From: Echinometra lucunter
Lineage: Eukaryota; Echinodermata; Echinoidea; Camarodonta; Echinometridae
NCBI GenBank assembly: GCA_029962745.1
Contig: CM057151.1
Coordinates: forward strand, 6,134,706-6,198,705
DNA: 64,000 nt
Direction: 5' to 3'
Shown one piece after another: positions 12,424 through 24,700 of the stretch; position 1 is the first letter of the stretch, and each line of letters starts with the position of its first letter. The notes below the pieces were generated by a model that was not told the DNA's origin, did no database searches, and worked only from the letters and a program-made list of their open reading frames with translations. The translations under genes and the position numbers were made by a program.

Positions 12424-15400
12424 TCATGGCCATTTCCATTGTCCTGGAGGCGCATCTCCTCGAAGGGGTTCCCAGGCCTTCCAGTCTGCCATCTTCCTAG
12501 CTAGTGATAGCTCTGCTTCTGCCTATATTGGATTTTAAAAGAATAGATAATACAAACATTAAAGTAAGAAAATTGCAAAAGATGGAAACAATAATTATAA
12601 ATGAACCGAAAATATAAATTACAGAATTAGGTTTGCTCCTGCCTACACTTCATAAATCAAGAAAGTGAAAAAATGTAATTTTAGTGTGGAGCAAGTAAGA
12701 ACTCGGTAAAATATTGAAATTATAGGAATGCATCACTTATACTGGAATTTCAATTTATAATGCATTAGATGACTGGAAATGAAAGCAGACACTATGTGCA
12801 ATAAATAAAAGTAAAAAGAAATTACTTCATAGCAAGTTTAACATACAATACCTGACGTTTATATCTAATGATATCATCATATTTATATGTATGAAGCAAC
12901 ATACTAATAATGGCAATTAGAGCAGCATTTACTGACAATACCTGTAAGACAACTTCTTCTATTTGACCTGCATTCAGCTTTTGCTCTACTTTCTGAACAT
13001 CACTTTCCTGAAAGACATAATAGAAGGTAAATTTCACACAGGATATATACATAAATGTGAATCGAAAGATGTACATCTTCAACATATTATAATACTAAAG
13101 CCTACATTCTATAAAAATTCTGTTAAAAAAAAAAAAGATAATAATCTTGTCATTTAGACTATAACAAATAAATTTTTCTCTTAAAAAATGGAAAAAAATG
13201 TTTATCATCAATTATTGTACAAACACTGACTGACTTTTCCAAAGGTAGTTTATAGCCAATGATTAAAGACATTGGTTAACATTGTTATGATTTTTAAAAA
13301 TCTTGTTTTGTTACTTGAAAGTGGGATAAACATAAGGGTTATAGTCAGGGTTCTCACTAGAAAAAAATCCACACACGGTTCCCCCTCTGCGCAAACCGCG
13401 GAAGTTTTGGAAGTGTTACGGAATAACACCTAAAGTTACATGTAGGTGTGGTGGCGGTATATGATATAGCAAAAAGATGAAAAATACTTTTTGGTGAGCA
13501 GGAGTTGTCTAATAGTGGCGTAATAGCAAAAATACAGTGCCAAAAAGCAAAGCAATCTGTGGCATTTATCATTATTATTAAGAATTATATATACTCCAAT
13601 ATTTTTTAATCCTTGTCGCCATGCATGGTGCAGCAATTTCACACATGGTTCTTCCTTGTCTGAAATCCTGTACGCATGGTATTGGAACCACAGTTGTCAT
13701 GTACTGCAGAGAACCATGGTTATAGTATAAAAATACCAGTCTGAAAGTTTCAAAGTATAATATCCACAGGAAGTATTTTTAAATATCAAAAATATGAACC
13801 AATGTTTGAAAAATATACAAGGGTCAGTTGCACAGAATAGACATAAGGAGTGCGCATGCGCATATGACTCACCTTACCGTACTGTGTGTACTGGCGTATC
13901 ATGCGGCGGGAGGCACATAATGGCATTTTCAAATTCAAGCAAAGTGGTCCTCTTAGTGATTGTCTCGTGAGACAAAGGATAATAAAATCGCTATTTGCAT
14001 CTAACTTACACTTTTTCAATCCAAATTATGGTTGGTTTCAGGGTTTTTGAGTACAAATACAAGTACTCATACACACGTTTCATCTTAGTTTGACAATTTT
14101 TTAAATACGTTACTCACAAAGTTAGCCAATGCCTTTAAGAATATTGGTACATTGCTTTTCTGTTGTATCTTTACTCTTATAGCTTACAATTTGGATTCAA
14201 ACTGATCAACACTTTCATAAACATATTTCCATTCATTAAAGTTTCTATTTCTACTTTTAAATTATTCTTACTTATTTGCACTGCATATTAAAACATGTCT
14301 TCATATTTTTCCTCCAACAGTGCATGGATAGATCAATAAACATTTATAAAAATATTAAGAGAATCAGTTGCTTTTTTCAATCTATTTCCCCAACTAAACC
14401 AAACAGTACCTAACTCACAAATACAAAATACAACCATTGAACCAAAAACAAAATGTATCAACTTACTGACTGCACTACAGATAGCCTGTCATTGACAATC
14501 TGTTCAGTGTACTCTCTGTATGATGCTTCTTTAGGCATCTGCTGCACAGCAGCTAAGATCTTGGAATATAATATCCTCAATTTCTGGAGTAAAAAAGGTG
14601 TAGAAAACATACACATGTTTCTCATTTTTATCTTCATTTTCATTTTTCTTGAGTATCATATCATATCATTACTCCTACCAGTATTTCAATTTTCATGTAG
14701 ATGTCAGACTTGTTAATTGACCTGCTCAAACTAACATACACACAGTGTTGCTAACCCATACTTGATAGCAGAACTATGCTGAGTGCTCCATAATTCATGG
14801 AGCACTTCATAGAGGGGGTCTTTGAATTATAACAAGGCTACAGCCATAATGTTCTTTGCCCCGTTCATGTGCAATTATTCTTGCAGGTAAAATGCAACAT
14901 TTGACCTCTGACCTACATACATGACCTCTGACCTACATACATGACCTCTGACCCCAAAATAACATTGGGGTCCCTGTAAGGTATCTACCATCCAAGTTTA
15001 CAAACAGGCTAGTGGTTTAAAAGTTACTAACCCCAGCAGAAACTTGCAGGTAAATTTTGACATTTGATCTCATTTGATCTTAGACCCCCAAATAACATTG
15101 AGGCCCTAGAGCATCTACCATCCAAGTCTGGTTACAAACAGGCAAATGGTCACAAAGTTATTCAAGTTTGATAAGCATTACAGAAGGACAGATGCCACTA
15201 AGGACCCCTTACTCTCACTCCACCTTGGTGGGGCTCAAAAAAATGGGAAGCTGTTGTCACTGAAAATGGGAGTGACAGAAAAAAAGTTTTTTTTTTGTTT
15301 TGGGGGGGTTTTCTGTTTTTGTTTTGCCTTATCATTATTTATTTTCTTGAATGACATCAATTCATACAGGGTACTTTAAAAAAAAACATACCTCATGAGG

Positions 15401-16960
15401 TTTAGCCTCCACTGCCAGTCCAACCAAACCAGTGGTCTATAAAAGATTAGAACATTGGAACATTAAATGACTTGGTAAATTAAATAAACAGAACTTTAAT
15501 GAGTGGCATATGGCATTGCCAATTTTATGATAATGTTTGTATACATTAAAAGCAATATAACATACACACACAATAAAATTTATTGACCAGATTAAATCTT
15601 GTTAGTGTCACGGAAGGAAGCTGAGGTTATAAGTTCCTTTTTTTCTTTTTTTTTTTTTTTTGGGGGGGGGGGGGGTGGGGGGCATTCGAACAGCATGTAT
15701 CATGATATCACAGAATAATCTGTTCAAAAGTATCTGTGACATCTTACATAGTGGAGCAGAGAAAGTGGTGTTCCTGATCCCCCTCAAAAATCCAAATGGA
15801 GCAGAGCAGCCTCCTTCCCACTGGACAACTCTGATTGCTTTGATAAGAGGACCCTTCTCTCTTCAACCGTCTCATTAGTATACATCAGTACAACTCAGCA
15901 TGAAAACTGTCCTCTTTAAAAAGAGATCCCAGCTGCTAATTCTTACCCATCCTCTAACAAAACAAAAAACACCTCAAATTTTCACAAATCCATCACAAAA
16001 CATGGCACATGCTCTCTATACAGAGTTGCAGAAGAAGACACTTCTTTTGTCCAGTCCTGGGGCCTGCACTACAACACACCTGAAACCTCAATGCTCCATC
16101 TTCAGTGACTTCATCAGTCATGCAAGTAATGCCAACCATTAAATCCAAGACCTTAAATTTCTTTTTTTAAACTAGTCAAAGTCGACTTGCAGGCCTTTGC
16201 CAAACTCCTCCTTAAAAGGTAATATAGGAGCTAAACATCATATTCTGCATTTTTTTGTTGCTTATCAATTTATATTCTATAATACAGACCCTACTACTAG
16301 ATATAAATCTCTAACGTTAGACTCTAGATCTAACGTTAGATCTAGTAAATGTATTTTTTTATTCAACTGAAGACGGCAAAGGAATGCAGACACAAGAATA
16401 AATAACACAGTCACAGATAAGGTGGATTACCGCTTTGAGTTTTATGAATTTTGGGAGAAACTCTCACTAGGCATAGATCTAGGCCTAACAGTTACAACAT
16501 TTTGCGAAATTGGCATTGCCATTGCACTATATTACCATGATTACAGCCAAGTAAAAATAACATTGTTCTTACTCGAATTTTGGATTTTCGGCAAAATTAC
16601 TCTCTAGGATATGAGGATTACAATGAGGTCAGCCATTACTATTAGAGGAATACCTGGCAAAGAAAAGGTTTATCATTCAATTTCAAGTGAAATGTTAGGT
16701 GCGCAAACATAGGGCCCCCATCATATCTCACACTTGCACTAAAGTTACAGTCCCACACTGTCATTTTGACGTCAACTTGAATTAGATCTACACTACAGAA
16801 TCTATTGTATTTTCAGAATTTTAAAACATACGAGGTTTGAAATCTTTCGTAATACTACATTAAACTGTAAATTAATCAATACCCATATTTCAAAACCTAT
16901 ATCGAGTGCATCAAAATGAAATAAATATCAATTTTTCACCTTTTTAATGGCTCCAGACAT
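12424..16960 (-). CDS. NDUFA5: NDUFA5, NADH dehydrogenase 1 alpha subcomplex subunit 5
   Basis: Accessory subunit (B13) of mitochondrial complex I, located on the matrix arm. Coding exons on the minus strand are 16960-16940, 15436-15392, 14583-14467, 13007-12942 and 12522-12424. All introns are phase 0 with GT-AG sites, giving 115 aa against 116 in human. Conserved stretches are [15 protein letters not shown] (residues 8-22), [10 protein letters not shown] followed by [13 protein letters not shown], the Glu/Lys-rich helix [17 protein letters not shown], and the C-terminal block [15 protein letters not shown] ending GQWKWP. The start codon is supported by the conserved short first exon (MSGAIKK) before TTGLVG. 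As in other species there is no cleavable presequence. The identification rests on family-wide sequence match and colinearity over the whole length. Confidence 0.96.
13263..14138. mobile_element. TTAA-flanked dispersed repeat, copy A
   Basis: Begins TTAAAGACATTGGTTAACATTGT and ends with the near-inverse ACAAAGTTAGCCAATGCCTTTAA, so TTAA sits at both ends. This suits a TTAA-targeting, piggyBac-like non-autonomous element. Two other copies lie at 35989-36327 and 50290-50843. Copy A is lengthened by a nested hAT-like insertion at 13346-13718. It sits in the NDUFA5 intron between exons 3 and 4. Confidence 0.75.
13346..13718. mobile_element. hAT-like MITE nested in TTAA repeat copy A
   Basis: A 373-bp insert starts CAGGGTTCTC and ends GAGAACCATG (inverted ends, one mismatch). 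It is flanked on both sides by the exact 8-bp repeat GTTATAGT. Copies B and C of the host repeat have a single uninterrupted GTTATAGT, which is an empty site. Confidence 0.85.
14887..15180. repeat. Two-unit repeat with TGACCTCTGACCT direct repeats
   Basis: Two units of about 170 bp, each with GCAGGTAAA, a TTTGA-CTC stretch, CCAAATAACATTG, ATCTACCATCCAAGT and ACAAACAGGC. The first unit contains TGACCTCTGACC(T/C) three times at a 20-bp spacing (14902, 14922, 14942). It lies in an NDUFA5 intron. Confidence 0.6.
16324..16345. repeat. Perfect 22-bp palindrome
   Basis: A self-complementary sequence centred on AACGTT, built from CTAGATCT arms, with another CTAACGTTAG just upstream at 16311-16320. 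Function unknown. Confidence 0.6.
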
Positions 16961-17819
16961 GGCGATATGCCTCAGAGCTGCGAAGCTTATTTGTCACCAA
17001 GCTCACGCGCGGAGAAACTAGCCCAGTCCAAATAACCCAAATAACCCAAATTGCCGATTTAAAGAGTACACAGACCGTATTGGTAGCACGTCGAATGTAC
17101 AGAGAATTTATTTATTTATTCTATTTATTTTATTCTATTTATTTTATACTGCAGCCTGCAGGGTTGGCCTGCTCAGTTTTGTAAAACTGCTTTCCAAAGC
17201 GCCCTGCAGTTTAACAAACATCATTCTACATGAAAATACAAAATACATAACAGTTAAGCAACATATTGTAAACTGTGACAACATCCGAACATGGAGAGTG
17301 GATGGTATTGTAAACAAGGAGATACATGGATATCTAGCACTGCTATAATTTCAAGAATAATATGTAAGGCTTTGCATCACTTTTAAAATCCGAAAAAGGC
17401 AGATCACCACTGGGATGTACATGCCTGAACATTTACATGGAGTGTATTGAACAAACTGGCTCCGACATATGCCAAGGAATTTCTTTTATATTCTGTTCTC
17501 GGGCGGGGAAGTTGGAAGGGGCATTTTAAAGAATAACGTGTCCCATAATTTACAGTTAGTTTACATATCAGTGGTTTTAGATAGGTCGGTATTAAACCCA
17601 TATTAGATTATATTGTATTTTAAAAACAAGAACACAATACTGATGTTTTATGCCTGCTCAACTAATACATACTAGTATTATCTCTGTGTGAAGGCATCAT
17701 AGATCTCTCCCACACTGTGAGAGATGGTGTTCTAGTTTTGGACTTATCGTACTGGGATTGGGGGGGGGGGGGTATAGGGCTCGATTACAAATCGATACAA
17801 GAACAGAAAAATGAAACAT

Positions 17820-17882
<63 letters not shown>

Positions 17883-18653
17883 CTTTCCTTTATATCTAGT
17901 TCCTTAAATAATGAGACAAATAAATATTTCGATGGCCAAGTCCGAAAAAGGCAGATCTTTCAGGTAGGCCCCTACACAGCATGCATATAGTATGAAGAGA
18001 AAAAGGTATATTATTCTTCACCAAGTCACAGGGACTCCCACCAAGTCACCATCATGTACAAATTTTGAAGGAAACTTCATACTTTACCAATGGTCAAAGT
18101 TGTATATCAATTCTTCACCAAGTCATAGTCGTGTAAAGCACCACAAACTGCCCCTTTTACCCATGACCAATAAAGCCCTGTAAATATCCGTTCAGCCCAC
18201 TTATTATGCTTTTAAAACTTCCCATTTTGTTTTTTTAAAAATAGGGCCCTTTTTCGCTTCATATTGCCATTTTCGCTCATCTTTCTTCAGTTTCCTATTT
18301 TTCCTATTTTTTTCTTCTTTTTCTCCTTTTTTGTGTGTGTTAATCACTTGAAAAATCATGGGGGCAGTCGCCTGGCCCCCTGTAGCGCTGGCCCTGACTG
18401 TGCTTAAAACCCCATTCGATTATTTTCTGAAAAGACCTGTCGCGATGAGACCTCACGAATGCATTCGCGACAGCTTCGTCAAGGGTATGAGGACAGGGTT
18501 ATGGTGAAGTAATATAATCTACATGACACATCTGCTTTATGTCTTGTTATGGAGGGCTGAAAGTAAAGGAAAAACCTCTCTCTCCCTCTCTCTCTCTCTC
18601 TCTTTCTTTTTTTCTTTCCCTCCATCTTTATCTTTCTCTCTTTACATCTTTAG
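16961..18653. other. Intergenic region upstream of NDUFA5
   Basis: The first 100 bp have local CpGs and a repeated AAATAACCC, a plausible NDUFA5 promoter. Near 17105-17220 is a retroposon-tail-like segment (minus-strand reading GGGCGCTTTGGAAAGCAG followed by ATAAAATAAATAG-type repeats). A GA microsatellite and the right end of a CAGGGGCGG-type element (to about 18401) follow. No coding exon was found. Confidence 0.4.
17824..17879. repeat. (GA)n microsatellite
   Basis: About 26 GA dinucleotides in near-perfect array. Confidence 0.95.
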
Positions 18654-19898
18654 CAGGGGCGGCGGAGCGTCTTTCAAAGTGGGAGGAGGGGCACCAGCGA
18701 AAAAAGGCACTTTGGGAAACTGAGAGGGCACTTACAAAAGCTGAACACAAGAAGGAAAATATACCCTTGTATTCTATTGAAAACACTTTTAAGGGGCATT
18801 TTGACATACTATTTTCTACCTTAACATGATAATAACTATTTTGCAAAATTTTGTATACTGCTCTGCCTTACTCATTTGAGAGCGAGCGAAGCGAGTGAGA
18901 AAAAAAATGCTGAGTATTTTTGCTGAAGGCCATGGTTTATGCAGCATACGTAGAGTGGCCTATAATGACGAAAGCTACCGCAAATTCATTTTATGGGTGT
19001 TCCATAATTGTTATTTTCTTCCATTTGCATTGATATAGTTTTCCTTACAGTGGCCAAGCTATCTTTTCAATGCATTTGTGAGGTGTCATAGCGACTGATC
19101 ATATCTTATTAGAGAAAATATTCAAATTGAATGGGGTTATAAGCACAATAATTGGAGAACAGATAAGACTGACACACTTGAAGTGCCTTGTGTGAGATAT
19201 AATAAGTCATAAGTGCGAGCTAGCGTAGCGAGCGAGCTTTGCTAAATGAAAGAAAGAGTAAAAGACAAAAAACTCCTCATTGCTTCAATTTAGGGGCACT
19301 GTTCCTTCTAATTAAAGTAAATTATCAGAAATCAAATGGGCTTGTATCAAATTTTAAAGGGGGGCACTTGCCCAAACGGAAAAGTGCATGACTATCAGAA
19401 AAAAGGGCGCTAATTGCACTGATCTTATACATTAACAGATGGAGAAAATGGACTTAATAAGGAAAAGGGCACTTATCAGGAGTAAACGAGGGTATGTATC
19501 AGATTTCAAATGGGACACTTATAAGAGGTGTAAAAGGGCACTCTGCATAAGAGGAATTCACTATGAAAAGCAAAAAGAGGTAGTCAAGGGGGGGGGGGGG
19601 GCAATAATCACATTTTTAAAGGGACGTTCATTTGGAGAGTAAAAGGCGCACTTCTCAGAAGGGATTAGGGCGCTATTAAAAAGGGGAAAGGGGCACTGGG
19701 CGCACTTCTGGGTTTCAAGAAGGGTAACTTATCTGAAACGAAAATGGGCACTTATTAGAAGGCGAAAGGGTACTTAACAAAGAAAATGGGCCCTTCTAAA
19801 GGTGCACTGAACAGGTTTAAAATTAAGGGGGCATTTTTCTTGGGCCGCCACTTTTGGGTGCTTCGAAAATTGCCCCCCCCCCCGGAGCGCCGCCTCTG
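18654..19898. mobile_element. 1.25-kb hAT-like non-autonomous element
   Basis: Ends are CAGGGGCGGCGGAGCG and CGGAGCGCCGCCTCTG, inverted with few mismatches. The 8-bp flanks ATCTTTAG and ATTTTTAG differ at one base. No transposase frame was seen. Inside are GCGAGCGAAGCGAG-type motifs (18880, 19213) and a degenerate GGGCACTT array (19290-19830). Confidence 0.7.
19290..19830. repeat. Degenerate GGGCACTTAT-type tandem array
   Basis: At least a dozen loosely spaced units of the form AAAAGGGCACTTAT(C/A)AGAA, spaced about 30-50 bp with strong divergence. The array lies inside the hAT-like element 18654-19898. Confidence 0.55.
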
Positions 19899-19906
19899 AT
19901 TTTTAG

Positions 19907-21702
19907 CTTTACAGCTCTGTCTCCTAACCACAGGCACGCCAGAAGGGTCCCAGTTTTTTTTTCACAAACATTCTTGGGGCCCACCTCAAACCTTTATGGG
20001 GGCCCACCTCAAATGCTTACTACCAGCATACAGCCCCCCCCCCCCCGGAACAAGCACATTTCTCCCCCTTTTACACATATTTCTTTATATTTCAAAAGTG
20101 CAAGGTTTAGAATTTTCATGAAGAAAATTAAAAAAGAAAATTTGCTTCGATCAAGGTTATCATAAAATAATTATTTCCCATTATCTCTCATCAGTAGTAC
20201 TAAAACAATATATTTGTTCACCGCTGCATGGGAGGGTTATGAATGGCGTAAAGGCACAATTTCACGATGAGGCCGATGGCATTTGCCCGAAAAGCAGCTC
20301 TTCAGTTTCACAACTTTGTCTGCGAGAGCGAAGAGAGCGCACAAATTTTTACAATTTTGGTGGTGAAAATGTACAGAAATGTCATATTTCGGCACTGCCC
20401 AAATACACTGTATGAGAAAATACGGGCCCCCTGGGTGGGGTGGGGGGGGGGGAGGCACTGGAGAATTTATCTATGATAATGAACATTTTTATATGCAATA
20501 ACCTTGCGAGGGGCAACTAACATTCCCTTATCCCTTTACAGAGGAAAACTCATGTATTTTAGAGCAAAGGAAAGTTCATCATACATCATTTTACATCAAA
20601 ATTAATTCTTATTGTCTTGCGAGGGAGCCCCACTGAGGGGGCAAAATAGACTTTTGAAAATTTGCAAGCAAGAAAATTTAGATTAGTTCGGGCTGAAAAC
20701 TTTAATTTCTCAACACTAGAAAGCGATTCGTATACTCTTGATTATGGTGCTATGGGTTAAGATGGGGCAAAGATAATTCCCCCCCCCCCCACCTTGATAG
20801 GGAGAAAATCTGCCCCTTTCTTTTGCCGCCACAGGTAGATGCATGAATAATTATGCAAATGAACGTAGAGACGGTATAAGAAAATTTATGTGTTAGAATC
20901 AACCTGCTTTTTACCATGTTTACACTACTACAAAGCTGATCGCAATAAGCCTACCGCAAATTGTAATGTGATGAGGGGCAAAATTAATTTCCCCTCCCCC
21001 GAATGAAGCAAGCATCTGCCCCTTTTTTCATAGATGATAGACAGAATTTCTAGATACTGAGAAACATTGCATCTATTGATATACGAGGGAGCGTAGCGAC
21101 CGACTAAGACAATTTTAATTTTGGAATGCTGAAATTTTGCATTTTAGAGCATGGTTGTACTGCAGTCGTATGATCCGATTTTTTTTTTTTTCTTTCTTGC
21201 GAGGGGGGCCAATTTAGGGGGCAAAAATCGATTTTGCCCCCCTTCTTGAATGGTTGGGGCAACTGCCCCCTCCCTCCCCCCCCCCCCCCCCCCCTCCCCG
21301 CTTCCGGCGCCTATGCCTAACCATGATCAATCATAGTTGTGTCCATAAAACAGAACTAGAATTAAGTCTTTTTCTATATCATGTGTCTCTCACTACACAT
21401 AGAACATTGTCTGAGTACTCTTTAAATTGGCACTTCCACGCATTTGAGTATTTGGCATGGGCTAACAAAGGGCTGCCTTCATCCCCGCGTGACTTGGTGA
21501 CAAACAAAAAGCGCTCCGCTATACATGCGTACACAAAATTTGCATACCACGTCGGTACGGTTCGAACGTTTCAATTCCATACATACAGATAGACTACACG
21601 TAATCACAATTATCGTAACTTGAAATTCTGTCTAAGCTCAGCATTTCATGCCTATCCTGCCTGCTCCATTGGAAGAAAATCTGAAGTTCATCTTGTCCAA
21701 AG
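19907..21702. other. Intergenic repeats upstream of SELENOK
   Basis: Carries several C or G homopolymers (20036, 20442, 20780, 21281), GAGCG-type motifs at 20318 and 21084, and repeated GGGGCAA(C/A)TT and TGCCCC stretches that look like decayed hAT-type elements. The last 400 bp before the SELENOK ATG should include its promoter and 5' UTR, with no element I can name. Confidence 0.4.
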
Positions 21703-24700
21703 ATGCCATACCTCTCCCAAAGTGGTAAGGTTGTTTTAACTTAGTTTCATTTTTTACTCCCCTTTGCCGTTTGCGGCATTATCGTGAAATTTGTCACCAG
21801 TCCATTCACTGTCGTTTGTTTCGTCAGTGCTGGTAGTGGTACTGGTGACGGCTTTCCACTCCCGTATACTTCGTCATGTTCGTACACATATTACAAGTGG
21901 TTTTAACATAAACTATTCAATAAATAGCACTGGTCAATCATTTTCAGTATTGTTCTCTATAATATTGTCTAACACAAGGTCAAAAATATATTTAAGAAAT
22001 ATGCACTTGTAAACTTCTTTAAAATAAATGGCTGCTTTAAATCAACTCCAGGTACACAACCTGTCCGGACACACAACATTTGGGTAGACATGACACATGT
22101 ATCAGTATTTGTGATAAAAAATGAAATATAGTTATTTTGGCTCACTCGTCACAAGCTTGCTGCTCTATATGCAAACATGATATTTTGTATGGTAAATGAA
22201 TGTCATTTTGAAGTCAACTGAACTGAGTTAACTTCTAAAAAATTCTTAGCCTAATAAATTTGGCCTTTTGAGGTGATGCATTGTTGTGTTGATTTGATGA
22301 AGGCCTGTGCTTGATTGTAAAATTCTAAATTGCAGTCTTGTTCTCAGAATTACAATTTGTAATTCTGTTACTTTCAAATAACAAAAATGTCCCTTAAATC
22401 AAACATGCATTATTTTTATACCAATATGACTAAGATGGTGGAATTCCTTTATGTTTTAGCTTCTTTGAATTCCAAGATTTGGCTATTCAGGACTATCAAA
22501 GTGATTGTTTTTGCTATTATTAAATCTGAAGTTAGCTGATTGTGCTTTTCTCATGATGTGGAATTGCCATATGGCAGAGGAAGAGAATGTAGACTCATGA
22601 CTGTCTGTGACTACAGACTGATTTCCATTAATATCAAGATATGGTTGGAACCACTTTAACTTCAGTCTAAGGAAACATTGTGAATCCCAAATCTGTGCTT
22701 CAGACTTGCCAAAAGCAGCAGAATAATCTAATAGCAGTAGCAGTGCTTCTTCAACCTTGTCAAGAGATACATGCAGGAAATTGTCATTGGAGACCCAAAG
22801 AAGTGCAATCTCTCAAATACGGTGTGGTTTGTAAACTCTGTATCCAGACTGCCAGTCAGCATGAATGTTGTGCTCTGACAAGTAGTCTGACTTGGATTCG
22901 GGAAAGCACAAATCTGTCAGTGGTTTCTCTGAGGAATTGAAGATTAGCGATGGGTCTGTACTCTGTAGCTCTCTCCTCTGGATCCAGTGTATACCTCCAT
23001 CCACCGAAGGTGGTGCCAGGGGTATTGTGTATGGGTTGTCTGTCCATCCAGCATTTTTGTTAACAAGATATATCAAGAACTATTTGAGGTATGAACTTTA
23101 AAATTGGTCCTAGTATGTATCACCATAGAAGGATGGTCTGATTAAATTAAAGGGGGTACCCAATGCTGAAACAATGTTAGTTCATTTAAAAGAGCTGATT
23201 TTATTAGCAGAAAATCATCTACCTAAAGTTTTTTAAAAAGTTTTGTTGCCAAGGAAACCCCCAAATGTGGTAAGATTTCAGGATATTTTTTACCCTTCAG
23301 CTGTGACCCAGTTTCAACTGGCAACAAGGTACCTTGTTGCGCAATTCTAGCAAAATGCGTGCAAGGTATAATACATATATTGTACAGTCTAGCGCGCAGC
23401 ACAACTGCAGTGCGCGAAGCTGGGTACCCACTTTGACGTCATACCTCATACTCACATTTTTTGGTCAGCTCTTGACTTTTTGTGAGAAAATTAGCAAAAA
23501 AGCATTGATTTCGATTGAAATTCATCATATTTTTAAGGTTAATCTTCTTATAATTTTATTCTCGATCATATATCAAAAAATGTTTACCATTGTGTAATCA
23601 CTTTAAGGTCAAAGGTCACATAGGTCAATATATGAAATGTTAGGTGTTAGCCTCAACACAATATCTGAAAAACCATTTGAGGTGAATGTATGAACTTCAA
23701 ACTTTTTGCTAGTATGTATCACCAGAGAAGATTTGATTAGATTTGAGGTTATGTAGATCAAAGGTCAAAGGTTACATGGGTCACTTCCAGAATTGCAGAT
23801 GTTAGCTTCAACGTAATATTTTAATAACCATAATTAGGTATGAACTTCAAACTGGATGCAAGTACTAGTAGGCATCACCATAGAAAGACAGTTTGATTTG
23901 ATTTGGAGTATGTAGGTCAAAGGCCAAAGGCCTTATCGTTTAGTAATGATAAGTGCCTCTAAACACAAAGACCAACCAACCTACCTTAGAGCTTGATATA
24001 CATGAAGTTAAAGATTTGTCAGATTTGTTAGCACTATACATTTATTTAAATTACAGTGCATTTGTATCTATGACAAGTAATCAGAATTTTGGGTTTTTAG
24101 GTCATAGGTCAAAGAGGTCAATAAACATGTAATCATTATTTTTTTTTTCCATTGTGGTTATCCCATTATTCAAGAACAGCTTGAGCCATAAACGTAGGGT
24201 TCAGACTGTTTTCCGAGGGGAAAGAGATCTTATCTTTTTTACGACCAACTGTCCACTCTTGCATCGACTGTCTCTGAGCCGCGGAGACAATCGTTGCAGA
24301 TCGTGTATGGCTCGGCTGGGCCACCACATTTGGCACATGCCCACATTCCGTGAAAACAGCTGTGCACTATCAATTATGCCCTAAGGCATTTTCTTGTGCC
24401 TGAACCCCTCAACTGTCGAGGGAGAAGGGAGAGAGTTCTCCGCGACCGTTCAGACTACATGTATCAGATTGGAGGAGAATTCTCCAAGGCGTGGGGAATT
24501 CTCCTCCCCTCGGATAATAGTGTGAACGTAGGGAAAGTTAACTAAATATAGGCAGAAACATGTAGGAGAGGCAGTTGCATTCATCTTGTTTTAGTTGTGG
24601 TATGTCACAAAAAGCCTGAGATATCTTGGGCTACATGGATGGTGTATGGAAAATGTGAGTTATACTGAAATCAAACTGTGCTTAATGGGTTATTTTGTAA

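Noticed and set aside
24646..24670. ATGGTGTATGGAAAAT|GTGAGT as a SELENOK first exon (starts MVY like the human protein)
   Set aside because: Joining it to exon 2 creates a TGA at the junction. The 21703-21724 exon gives the right phase and the conserved MPYLSQSG start.
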